Positions 9,706-19,294 of a DNA stretch of 25,470 nt are shown piece after piece. A model generated the notes under the pieces. That model made no database searches and had not been told where the DNA came from. It saw nothing but the letters and a program-made list of their open reading frames with translations. The translations under genes and the position numbers were made by a program. Each line of letters begins with the position of its first letter. Position 1 is the stretch's first letter. The stretch covers positions 4,995,425 through 5,020,894 of the forward strand of contig BFEA01000020.1 of assembly GCA_003427395.1 (NCBI GenBank). The letters are read 5' to 3'. The stretch comes from Chara braunii. Its lineage: Eukaryota > Streptophyta > Charophyceae > Charales > Characeae.

Positions 9706-9776
9706 GCCTCCATTTCGCCAGGGATCGAACCCGCAACCTCTATATCGGAAAATCAGTTAGTCAAAGTTGTTGAGGC
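9706..9776 (-). ncRNA. Second tRNA-like segment, opposite strand
   Basis: On the minus strand GGGTTCGATCCC (plus 9721-9732) matches the B box. The first and last five bases (GCCTC...GAGGC) pair like an acceptor stem over 71 nt. The A-box region is poor, and the T-stem is not followed at the right distance by the acceptor strand. It is probably a degraded tRNA or SINE, and it faces the tRNA-like segment ending 24-40 bases away. Confidence 0.4.
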
Positions 9777-9779
9777 CGA

Positions 9780-10260
9780 GTGTTGCGGGCTCGACAATTG
9801 GCGTGTTAGGGGAGTTCCTGCAGTTAGATTCTCGTTAGATTCAGTTATTTTTCTTTTATTTTCTTATTAGATTTTTTCCCTTATTCTCTTATTAGTTTCA
9901 TCTTTTATTGTTAATGGACGAGGTGCCTAAATGAATCTCGCCCGAAATACTAGGGCGGGTTCATCTAAGCGTTCTGGTGGATAGCACCATCCGATCACGG
10001 CCCGACCAGACTTCGCCACAGACAGGGCAGTACAAGCGAAGGGCGCGACAAGGCTCCGTCGAGGGGAAATGAAGAAGGACACATGGAAGTTGCGTAGAGA
10101 AAGACGGAAAGGGAAAGAGCGCAGAAGGCAGCAGTGAGCGCGAGCTTTTCGCAGGCACGCGGTCGAGGGCAGAATAGGCTAGCGCATGAACTGAACGAGT
10201 GTGGTAAGCGTGCGAATGCAAGCATGAGTGTGAAAGGGGGCGGCATCAAGTAGTAAGACA
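9780..10260. other. Unrecognised sequence
   Basis: AT-rich at 9835-9915, then mixed composition. No supported gene or repeat. Confidence 0.4.
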
Positions 10261-10264
10261 AGGA

Positions 10265-10394
10265 ACTAGCAAGGAGAAGGCGAAAGGAGAAAGAAGAAAA
10301 GAAGAGGCGGAGAGGAAAGGTCGTGCGCCGTAGTGAAGGGAGAAAAAGAAGAAGAAGAAGTCGAAGGAGGGAGGAGAAGAGGAAGGGAAGAAAT
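10265..10394. repeat. Purine-rich low-complexity tract
   Basis: GA-rich on plus (polypyrimidine on minus), with GAA and GGA repeats. It ends exactly at ACTTACCT (10395-10402), the complement of the consensus 5' splice site AGGTAAGT. Confidence 0.75.
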
Positions 10395-10503
10395 ACTTAC
10401 CTGACCGGACGACGAGCACGACGACGACAACAACTCCGACAAGGACGAAGCAAGACAGAATAGGTAGGCCTCCTATCACGCAACCTACGCCCCGAACCCG
10501 ATT

Positions 10504-10880
10504 GAATGAATCTACCGTTAGAACTTGGTAGTAGACAAACCACACCCGTTGCGAGTAAGTGCCTTTGTCTGTATGTGTGGGTGGGTGTGTGAGAGTATGA
10601 GTGTACGTGGGAGGGTGTGTGAGTAAGTGTGTGTCGATCACAACTGGCCTGGCGTTACTTCCATTAAAAAGGGAAGAGCAAATCGAATGAATCTTCCGCT
10701 AGGACATGGAAATATACACCACTGCTTTACGCCCGCCCGCTGACACGACTTCACCCGGCTCACCCGCGAGATCGTCATTTTGTGTGGGACGACATGCACG
10801 ACCGACTGAACAAAGCTTTCATCGATCCGATGTAAAAAGACGAATGAATCCACCACCGGAACGTGGAACAATATGCTACT
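10504..10880 (-). repeat. Three copies of a dispersed motif of about 40 bp
   Basis: In plus orientation the copies begin GAATGAATC at 10504, 10685 and 10842. They follow the pattern GAATGAATCTACCGCTAGAA, CATGG and then an AATATACACC-like block. The best copy is 10685-10720. Spacings are 181 and 157 bp. Read on minus, two copies translate to similar peptides ([10 protein letters not shown] and IFPCPSGRFIRF), but there is no domain and I do not call a gene. Related copies lie at 12577, 12757 and, inverted, at 22802 and 22927. The sequence following the 10685 copy also matches that after the 12577 copy. Confidence 0.75.
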
Positions 10881-10924
10881 TCACTAAGGTATGGGGGAAT
10901 GTGTGGGTGTGTGAAGGTATGCGT

Positions 10925-11040
<116 letters not shown>

Positions 11041-11750
11041 NNNNNNNNNNNNNNNNNNNNNNNNNNNNNNNNNNNNNNNNNNNNNNNNNNNNNNNNNNNN
11101 NNNNNNNNNNNNNNNNNNNNNNNNNNNNNNNNNNNNNNNNNNNNNNNNNNNNNNNNNNNNNNNNNNNNNNNNNNNNNNNNNNNNNNNNNNNNNNNNNNNN
11201 NNNNNNNNNNNNNNNNNNNNNNNNNNNNNNNNNNNNNNNNNNNNNNNNNNNNNNNNNNNNNNNNNNNNNNNNNNNNNNNNNNNNNNNNNNNNNNNNNNNN
11301 NNNNNNNNNNNNNNNNNNNNNNNNNNNNNNNNNNNNNNNNNNNNNNNNNNNNNNNNNNNNNNNNNNNNNNNNNNNNNNNNNNNNNNNNNNNNNNNNNNNN
11401 NNNNNNNNNNNNNNNNNNNNNNNNNNNNNNNNNNNNNNNNNNNNNNNNNNNNNNNNNNNNNNNNNNNNNNNNNNNNNNNNNNNNNNNNNNNNNNNNNNNN
11501 NNNNNNNNNNNNNNNNNNNNNNNNNNNNNNNNNNNNNNNNNNNNNNNNNNNNNNNNNNNNNNNNNNNNNNNNNNNNNNNNNNNNNNNNNNNNNNNNNNNN
11601 NNNNNNNNNNNNNNNNNNNNNNNNNNNNNNNNNNNNNNNNNNNNNNNNNNNNNNNNNNNNNNNNNNNNNNNNNNNNNNNNNNNNNNNNNNNNNNNNNNNN
11701 NNNNNNNNNNNNNNNNNNNNNNNNNNNNNNNNNNNNNNNNNNNNNNNNNN
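11041..11750. other. Assembly gap (710 unknown bases)
   Basis: Every base from 11041 to 11750 is n. The long open frames that cross it are artefacts. Confidence 0.99.
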
Positions 11751-11845
<95 letters not shown>

Positions 11846-11847
11846 GA
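11751..11847. repeat. (GT)n followed by (GA)n microsatellite, right of gap
   Basis: This has the same order as the left flank: a GT run with one TATG interruption, then GAGAGA to about 11846. The same pattern on both sides suggests one locus split by the assembly. Confidence 0.95.
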
Positions 11848-11977
11848 TGAGACTTGCCTGGTCGACATAGATCATCACCCTCGCAGGTCGGGCAACCTGT
11901 TCCTTGGAGTAGAGCATGCGCCTCTCATCATGACTAACGTGGACAGGAAACATGGCTAGTATACATCTAACTACAAA

Positions 11978-12075
11978 CTACTATTATTTTTGCTATTATT
12001 ATCGTTATTATTATTATTGTTATTACTATTATTATTGTTATATTTTGTTATTATTATTATCATAACTACTATTAA
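11978..12075. repeat. ATT-rich trinucleotide array
   Basis: Imperfect (ATT)n with GTT and ACT variants. Confidence 0.85.
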
Positions 12076-12239
12076 TATGGCTAGTATGGATGTATGTGAC
12101 TTCCCTGTCATCCGTGATCATCTTCAAGGTCGTGAACTTCTTCCATTTATAGTAGATGTCTTTGCATATGAATCTCTTCCCTCCGATAGCGCAGGACGAC
12201 CCTGCTAATTATCCACTGGGGAAAGGGAAAGATAGATGC

Positions 12240-12352
12240 ACTCTAGTGAAGGAAAAGAAAAGAGGATAGGTGGCGAAAGAAGGAGAAGGAGAAGAAAAGG
12301 AAAGGAGGAGAAGAAGGAGGAGAGAAGGGGAAGAGAAAGGGAGAAAGAAGGC
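12240..12352. repeat. Purine-rich low-complexity tract
   Basis: GAAGGA/GGAGAA repeats on plus. Any peptide read here is Arg/Lys/Glu-only and not credible. Confidence 0.8.
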
Positions 12353-12576
12353 AGCGTACCTAGCCAAGCTGTCAGTGTCTGCTGCGACGTAAGACGGACT
12401 TGTCATCCGCCCAACTTATTGAATGAGTGCCTGAGCCTGTCGCGTCCCTGTATTGTGGAGTGCACGTCTTAACGAATTGCGATGAGCTGTCGACAACGGC
12501 AAAAGGAGAGAGATAGGTAAGTCTCCAACTCCACGGCTTGCTCCTTGGGACTTCCGGGGACAAGATGGTCTAAACC

Positions 12577-12840
12577 GAATGTATCTACGGTTGTAACGTG
12601 GAAATATACACCGCTAGCTGCGCTTGCTTGCTGTCACGCATTCAATCCGATTCATCTGAGGGATTGTCATTTGCAAGAGTGAGAATGTGTAAAATGTGCA
12701 TGTGTGGGAGAGAGAGAGAAACAACACATTCTGTTTCCTATCTCACGGCTAACCTCGAAGTGAATCACCAACTACAACATGGGAGTATGCACCACCACTT
12801 GTGTGCCAACTGTCACACCTCGCCCCGACTTTCGAAAGAT
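12577..12840 (-). repeat. Two further copies of the dispersed motif of about 40 bp
   Basis: Copies start at 12577 (GAATGTATCTACGG..ACGTGGAAATATACACC) and about 12757 (more diverged, GAATCACCAACTACAACATGG). They are 180 bp apart, matching the 181-bp spacing at 10504/10685. Downstream of the 12577 copy, GCTTGCTGTCACGC...GATTGTCATTT aligns with GCCCGCTGACACG...GATCGTCATTT after the 10685 copy. The repeat unit is therefore longer than the core, probably about 160-180 bp. Confidence 0.7.
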
Positions 12841-13226
12841 GCACCCTGGCGCCATCGCCCCACCTCGCCTGCACACTGACAGAGAGAGAGAGAGAGATGG
12901 AAAGATGGGTGTGAAGGCACGTACCTGGTATTGGTGATGGTCTGCGCCGAGCGTCACTTTCGAGTAATTCGTTGTCTACTGACATCGACAGTTGCATTGT
13001 CGATGAGTAGGATAGTGGTGTCTGTGTAGAGAGTATGTTGGACGCTAAGCGCCGATTAGGGAGGAGGGAACGGACACATATGATGGCGATGGCGAAAGCA
13101 AACTCTCATTGACATTTGGTTTCCAGTGTTACGATTCTCCATTGGTGCAATGCTGCTTCTAGACTTTGTGATAGGATCTGGCTTTCGACATGGTTGTGCA
13201 ATTTGAATATTGTCATTTTACTACTT

Positions 13227-13300
13227 TATATTATTATTATTATAATTATTATTATCATTATCGTTATTATTATTATTATTATTATTATCACTATTATCAC
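13227..13300. repeat. (ATT)n microsatellite
   Basis: Imperfect TTA/ATT triplets with ATC and GTT interruptions. Confidence 0.9.
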
Positions 13301-13670
13301 TGACAATTACCCATATTTGGATAGGGCCGTAAACAGAGAGAAGTCGAAGGAGTGTTGACCAAAATCTGCTCGCACTTTGGGGAAAGCTGTTGACATCATC
13401 GTGTGGCATTATAGATAGAAGAGTAGATAGGATCTGTCATCTGTGGTCTGGGTGCCGAGTGCCAGATAGGAGGTTCGACCTTTGGTTCTTCGTTGACGGT
13501 GATGAGGCTCGACCAAGATTGTCTCTTATGAGCCTTGCTGCGCGCTTATTTGGTGGAACTCGTGTAACAATACTGCTCCTTGATCAAGGTCACGATAACC
13601 TGGTCTCATGTATGTAATACTGATTAATTTGAAGTTCGTTATCACTCAGTTCCTTGCAAATGTGATATAT

Positions 13671-13718
13671 CGTTATTATTATTATTATTATTACTATTAC
13701 TATTATTATTATTGTTAT

Positions 13719-13762
<44 letters not shown>
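13671..13762. repeat. Compound (ATT)n-(AGT)n microsatellite
   Basis: ATT triplets to about 13720, then an uninterrupted AGT run to about 13761. Confidence 0.9.
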
Positions 13763-13998
13763 ATTGCGATTAGATTCGCTTTCTTTCTCACTTCACCTGC
13801 ATATAAGCAAGTGGCACCACTAACCGGGTGTTGTCTCCTGATTTGCACTTCTGTTCGGGTTTACCTCATTTCCGCCGGGCCCTGAGTCCACAATAGTTCC
13901 ACGTGGTACTCGCTGGCTAAACTAAACGAGAGTAGGACTGGGTACCTCCGAATCAGCATAGGTGGACTCGCCGGTTGCCCACTTGCCTCTAGTCTGTC

Positions 13999-14047
13999 TA
14001 AAGGGCCACTACCGGACCTTCCAGAGGTCTGGAGACTTGGCCCTTTA
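13999..14047. repeat. 49-nt nested hairpin
   Basis: The outer arms TAAAGGGCCA (13999-14008) and TGGCCCTTTA (14038-14047) pair perfectly. The inner arms CCGGACCT (14012-14019) and AGGTCTGG (14025-14032) pair with one G-T around a 5-nt loop. A 3x5 internal loop separates the two stems. No gene is adjacent. It could be an ncRNA, a MITE remnant or chance in a repeat. Confidence 0.75.
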
Positions 14048-14154
14048 ATACAGTGGCAACTACGACCTTGATCCTTCAGAACTATAGCAGATGTGACCCA
14101 GATGATCCCAGGTTACACCCCTACACGACAGACCTGCGATTCAATGTCAGTCCG

Positions 14155-14500
14155 ACAAACAGACATGGACGAGAAACAGACAGACAAACAGAATGCAGGC
14201 CATCAGACAAAATAGCCAGACACAGTGTCAGACAGGACAGCACGAGTAAACGAACAGATGTACTGAAAATGAGAAAAGGGGAGGAAGGCGGGGAAAACAA
14301 ACAAGCATATTGTGACAGTGATAGATGCACGAACATTGTGACATTCACAGTGACGCAGACGCAATGGCACACAGACATACATAAGGACGGGAACATACAC
14401 AGGCAAAACAAACCACGACCACTCACACACAGTCGCACAGCGACGCGTATACAGTGAGAACACATAATTACACAGTGACACTCACAGAGAGAGAGAGGCG
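14155..14500. repeat. ACA/GACA-rich low-complexity region
   Basis: GACAGACAAACAG-type and CACA-type words, unevenly spread. The open frame across it (14053-14457) is Thr/Arg/Asp-rich and shows no domain. Confidence 0.6.
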
Positions 14501-14516
14501 TATACACAGAGGAGAA

Positions 14517-14572
14517 AAGTCGGTTAAGGTGTTGACCTCTCGAACATTGGTTTCGAGGATTGAAATGAGCCT
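14517..14572 (+). ncRNA. Possible tRNA-Ser/Leu-like fragment
   Basis: GTCGGTTAAGGTGTTGACC resembles the D-arm and A box of class II tRNAs (GTGGTTAAGGCGTTGGAC). GGTTTCGAGGATTG about 20 bases on is a poor B box. There is no closed cloverleaf; at best this is a degraded SINE head. Confidence 0.25.
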
Positions 14573-14862
14573 GATTACGTGAACTCAGCTGTACGCAGGG
14601 AAGTAGGGTGGAAAAGGTCGTGGCGTTGTATGCCAGATGGAGAAAAGCTACTTTTGGATGTTGTGTTGCCCTGACCTATAGATTTGAACGTTGACCCGTT
14701 ACTCCATTATATTGCTCTATTTGGATGGATTCTTGGTGCTAATGTGCTTTCCACCTATATACGTTTACTCAGACATCTGTGTGAATTTGCAACCAGGATC
14801 TGAAATACCGTTCACATTCATGTTCCTTGCAGCCAGACATATGGACAGACCTGACAGGCGAA

Positions 14863-14984
14863 TAGACACCGACAGACAGCAAACAAATAGACAGATGAAA
14901 ACGAGCACAGACAACCAGAAGAACAAACAAGCAGACATACAGACATACAGACAGACAGACAGGCAAACAGGGAGGCAGGGGGAC
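14863..14984. repeat. GACA/CAGACATA tetranucleotide-type repeat
   Basis: GACAGACAGACAG and ACATACAGACATACAG runs, ending just before ACTTACCT (14985-14992). Confidence 0.8.
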
Positions 14985-15015
14985 ACTTACCTATGGCACC
15001 ATAAGCTCTTCTTTG

Positions 15016-15860
15016 TGAAATGATACGAACAAGGCAAACAAATCTCGATTGCAGGGAAGCTAGCATCATAAAAAATAGCTTGTGTGTATGCGTTTTTTTT
15101 TTAGTGCATCTCAAGTTCTTTTGTCTTATTTCTTGTACGATGTAGGTGTAGCGATGTTTTATGTTTGATATCTATTTCACCGTTTTTTTTAACTATGTAC
15201 GAAGATCCGGTGTAAGTTAAACGTTTAGAACTTTAGAACATAAAAACTATCAATTTTACTCCAAATAACAAAGTGAGAGGGTTTAAGCCTGGAATGATCT
15301 GAACAAGGCAGACATATTCATGTGTGCGGGAGGGGGGGTCATGATCCCCTTCCCCCAGGCGAGCTATGTTCATGTTGGAGGCAAGAGCATAAACACGTTT
15401 AATTGCGAAAAGTTGAACGTGGCTATCAACTTTGCTTCAAATAAGAAAGCGCAAGGGCTTGCTTCTTGAATGATATGAGAAAGAGAGACATGTTAATGTG
15501 TGGTGGAGGTGGGGCCACGCCCCTCCCTCCCCCTCACACCTTCCCCTCAAGTGACCCATGTGATGGCACGACTATGTGTGAGGGCTCGGATTTGGAATGA
15601 TCTGAACATGGTAGGCATGTTTATTTGTGGGGGCAGGGAGGCCATGACCTCCCTCCCCAATAACCTCTCCACCTATGTCACGTATGTCAGGGTCGTAGTG
15701 TCGCCTTCTCGCAGGCAAGCTATGTTCATGTTGAAGGCAAAAGCATAAGCATATCTAACGGTGGAGGCTTCAATATCATGATGGTATCAGCTTTGCTTCA
15801 CATAAGAGGGCTTGATTCTATAATGATATGAAAATAAGAGGCATGTTCGCAGCTCAAAAG
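15016..15860 (+). repeat. Degenerate tandem array, four to five units
   Basis: GGAATGATCTGAAC-like starts lie at about 15018, 15292, 15468, 15594 and 15820. ATCAACTTTGCTTCA-like blocks lie at 15249, 15424 and 15786. AGCTATGTTCATGTTG lies at about 15362 and 15719. Units alternate between two types, giving a higher-order period of roughly 300-360 bp with GGGGAGGG/CCCTCCCC-rich middles. No coding sequence is supported. An A-rich and T-rich stretch (15068-15230) separates the first, weakest unit. Confidence 0.7.
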
Positions 15861-16064
15861 AAACTCGAACGAGAGAGCAGAAAAACATTGGTGTAGGTGG
15901 ACCAAGTGGGGAGTCTATTTTCGTCGGGTCCTATATCTATATGAGCCTTGGCCAGCATTAACATTTTTTAGTTTGGCGTCCGTACATAAATATATATTTT
16001 CAGGTGGCATTTCTTATTTTACATTATCATGCTTAGTGAACATTATAATTCGGTGCAACCACTC

Positions 16065-16426
16065 TCAATGACTCTCATCCCCCCCAGAACCGTGAGCATC
16101 ATTGGATGCACGATGATCATTGTCATCACCGATAACACTATTCATGCTTCTCTTTCCACCACCTTCTTCAATTATCTTATTCACAAAGTCCTCTTTCACT
16201 TCTATGTCGTTCATAACAACCGTCTTGTTTGGTCCAGTCACCCGCACATTGAAGGATCTATCGCTGACAGGCTCCTGCAACTTGAGTTTACACCCACTCT
16301 CATGTTTTAGTCCTTGAGTAACTGTACCACTCGTCCCGATGATCTTGGGTTTCAATTTCTCGTCTTTGATGAGGACTTTGTCAACCACCTCCCATATAAG
16401 CTTCCCTTCTATTGTAAGGGGACATC
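16065..16426 (-). CDS. KH-domain protein, probable single exon or gene fragment
   Basis: The minus-strand frame ending in TGA (16065-16067) encodes one K-homology RNA-binding domain. The first beta strand reads DKVLIKDEKL. It is followed by PKIIGTSGTVTQGLKHESGC, which holds the diagnostic GXXG loop (GTSG) between two helices, then KLKLQEP and NVRVTGP strands and a last helix ending FVNKIIEEG. KH domains bind single-stranded RNA or DNA. A low-complexity, Ser/Asp/Gly/His-rich tail of about 30 residues follows. No in-frame ATG precedes the domain. The frame is open upstream to a stop at 16455-16457, and an AG acceptor at 16427-16428 would start an exon at 16426; only a GTG at 16388 lies inside. 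The gene is therefore probably spliced, with other exons not recognised here. It could also be a gene fragment. The domain is intact and without stops. Confidence 0.6.
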
Positions 16427-16524
16427 CTTGGAAATCACATCCATATATAATCAGCTACTTCCAGTCCACCTTTCTGCCAATCAAGTAGTACCCCATTGAC
16501 GATCCATCAAGAGATGAGTTACAC

Positions 16525-16665
16525 CATAACTCGAACATAAACTACACAACCACCCACAACCATCATAACTCAGTAAGAAACACAAAAACACTCACTATGA
16601 CGTAACTCGGTCAAATACTTTAGAATCACTCACATAACTCGATCCCATGCCCATCATAACTCGGT
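16525..16665 (-). promoter_or_regulatory. Five copies of an ACCGAGTTATG-like motif upstream of the KH segment
   Basis: In plus orientation CATAACTCGGT or a one-base variant starts at 16525, 16564, 16601, 16633 and 16655. Two copies extend into AGAAACA. On minus they read ACCGAGTTATG and lie 100-240 bases upstream of the KH coding segment. They could be clustered regulatory sites, intronic repeats or a short satellite; nothing distinguishes these. Confidence 0.45.
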
Positions 16666-16707
16666 TAGAAACATTGTAATGGTTGAAGTGAGGCTTGACA
16701 CAGACTT

Positions 16708-16727
16708 CAAAAAAAAAAAAAAAAAAA
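16708..16727. repeat. Poly(A) run
   Basis: About 19 consecutive As. Poly(A)/poly(T) runs of similar length occur at 2364-2396, 9670-9682, 18291-18302, 20942-20956 and 23877-23893. Confidence 0.9.
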
Positions 16728-16964
16728 CTTTGCATACACATCACCTACAGATCTCCGAGTCGCCATCATCTCGACAAGTTCATGGGTTTTCCAAATTCAT
16801 TTCATTTCATTCTTTTGGCGCCCTTGTTAACATACAACTTCAACTACCTTTATATCACCGACCTGGATATCCAAAACAACCATCACATCACATCTATCTA
16901 ATTGAGCCTCTCTTTTGTGAACCTTCTTTCAGACAATGCACTTTCTCTAAAATTAACTCACATT

Positions 16965-17034
16965 TTGCCCTTCATTTCACTTCCCAACCAACCACAGACG
17001 GTTTGGAAGTGACGTGAGCAAAATTGAAGGGCAA
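16965..17034. repeat. Nested 70-bp inverted repeat
   Basis: The outer arms TTGCCCTTC (16965-16973) and GAAGGGCAA (17026-17034) pair perfectly. The inner arms CACTTCCCAACC (16978-16989) and GGTTTGGAAGTG (17000-17011) pair at 11 of 12 positions around a 10-nt loop. The hairpin is long enough to resemble a small-RNA precursor. Confidence 0.7.
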
Positions 17035-17411
17035 GTGCTGAATAACAAATACAGCTTGCTTGGTAGCATGTCACACTCACCACACGTTCACATGCACAAA
17101 CCTGCACATAACTCACTATGGAAGACATGATTGAATGTAACACGATAATAATAACAATAATATGCGCTATGAACCTTGCAACTAAAAGAGTTGGAGATGA
17201 CTCTTTAATATTAGCATAATACCTTAAACCTACTACTGCCTCGAACTGATGCGCACTGGTGCACAAGTATGTTGTTTTGATGAATACACCAAACCGCTAA
17301 TTTCGTCGATTCGGTTATTTTACCTCGTTTTAGTTGTGGGACCGACAGAGGGTCGTCATAGGATGATGGTTAAAGCAATAATTACATGTAACATAATTGT
17401 AATCGTGATAC

Positions 17412-17488
17412 CTATGATGACCTTGCAGTTAACCCACAAGACTTAAAGAGTACTCTCAAACCTTGCTATGATGACCTTGCAGTTAACC
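17412..17488 (+). repeat. Exact 23-bp direct repeat, 54-bp period
   Basis: The 23 bases beginning CTATGATGACCTTGCAG and ending TTAACC occur identically at 17412-17434 and 17466-17488. TGCCTCG...TGATGC...GTGCACAA near 17238-17275 has a looser echo at 17509-17545, so a longer degenerate unit may be present. Confidence 0.8.
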
Positions 17489-18778
17489 AATAAGATAACA
17501 ATCACGGTTGCCTCGGATGCATGTATTGATGCACAAAAACGTATTGATTTCGAATAATAATGTACTAGCCCACCCGCCTATTAGCAGTTGGATTTTTCAC
17601 CCATGTTGCAGCCGCAGAGTACATAGCCGCACAGTGATGGCTATTCCATTCCATTGAAGTAGTGAAGTAACTTTCTGTACAGTAATCACATCTAGAAGTC
17701 ATTGAAACATTTGAGTCGGTTTTTTTCCAGAGTGATTAGAACAAATGACCATCAATTGTGCTTGGGCTACAATCTCAATTGACTCCGGCCCTAAGCCCCA
17801 CTTCAAGATCAAACCAAGGCTTCCACCCCAGACTGACAGAAACAACCACATTATGCTTGGAAGCGAGTTGCACCCCCATTCGACTCCGCCCATAAGTCCC
17901 ACATTGACGCCAACAATACCTCCACGAGGACACTCTTTCCTTTTACCATCATAACGTGACTATTTTCATTCCCTCCAGCCATTCCTCTTGACGCCATGAC
18001 TCATACAGCGAGCATGGGCTCATTGCAGAGTCCCAACAGAGCAACATGATAATAAGTTTGTGTGTTCGTTGTACGAAAGTCAAGTTGTCACAAAAGAGAG
18101 TTGCTTGAATTGTTCTCTAATGTTAGTTATACTTCTTTTATGCTCCTTCTCATTTTATTTCTTATCTTGTGTCTTTTAACATCCATCGTGCATCCAACAT
18201 TGCTCAATTACTCAATAGGACCACCACGGATAAGATATGCATTATGATTTTCACGTTCGCAGATCTCCTACAACTGAAAAATTGTCGGTATTTTTTTTTT
18301 TTCTTTTCCTCGTATAACTTCCCCCCTTTTAAATTATTTAAAAATTATTTATCAACAGTTATCCCGTCACATGCCCCGTGTTATACGGGAAGTGATGAAA
18401 ACCAACGTTTCTCAGTTATACAGTCTACACGAAGTTACATGTTAAATTGTTGAACTTTGTGTTGTTGATAATTTATTGATATTCTGTTGATCAACACTTG
18501 AGCACAAGACTTCATGTTGAAATTTATGTTGGAATCGTAATAAAAATGTGATGAATTTGTGATGAATTTGTGATGGAAAGATCCATGGAATAGTGATTAA
18601 ATTATGATCGATGCCTGATTAGCTGGCTACCATTCAATGTTGTTGTGTGTGTTCGATAATCCACATAGGGGCGTGAAATGGAGTACGTCACTTGAGGTTT
18701 TTATTTATACCTTCGTTAATTGCAGTATGTATTGGATGTGCTTAATAATGAAGTGTGATGTCACACGTAATTGTATTG
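17489..18778. other. Unrecognised AT-rich sequence
   Basis: No gene is supported. The only structure noted is a doubled GTGATGAATTT at about 18548-18570 and a T run at 18291-18302. Confidence 0.5.
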
Positions 18779-18781
18779 CAT

Positions 18782-19294
18782 TGTCGAGCGCATCGGCTCC
18801 CGCCCTTTTACAAAGCGCGAGAGCCCTCCCGGCCATGTCACGCAGATGTAAAACGAAAGCAAAACAGAGACAACTTGGGAATGACACTTAACAACCCTGC
18901 GAACCGCCGAGACGGTTGCGGTACCATCGTTCTGTTGCCGCTCTAGTCGGGTGCGCCAACGGTATATCCCGCCGTCCTCTACGACAGGATAGGTTCCCGC
19001 GGGGCATAAGTTTTTCTTCCCTAAGGGGTTGTCACTACCCTTAGGGGAGTATCCCTACCGAGCTACTGACCCACGTGCGAAAACTTTTAAATGCAATTGC
19101 AAAGGTAGGTCAGCCGAAGGCGTTTGCTCGTTCGTTGTAGTATAGATACGCTTGGTTAACGCCAAGCGAACCCGAACCCCGTTTGTTCCTAGGGCGTTGA
19201 TCTCCTAGGTACAGAGCAAACATCAGTCGATTAGGACGGTCTCAACCAAGTGTGAAACCCAACATTGATCCTAGTCCCGTTAGACACACAGTCA
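18782..19294 (+). repeat. LTR-like dispersed repeat, copy 2
   Basis: This starts TGTCGAGCGCATCGG, as at 4640, and ends ...CCTAGTCCCGTTAGACACACAGTCA-like, matching the 5172-5190 end with an insertion, so it runs TG to CA over about 513 bp. Shared blocks include CCCTCCCGGCC, GTCACGCAG, GTGCGCCA, GTTGTCAC, GAGCTAC and TCGTTCGTTGTAG. The internal hairpin CCCTAAGGG/CCCTTAGGG (19019-19046) sits at the place of copy 1's hairpin and keeps TTGTCAC in the loop with different arms. No target duplication was found. Confidence 0.6.
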
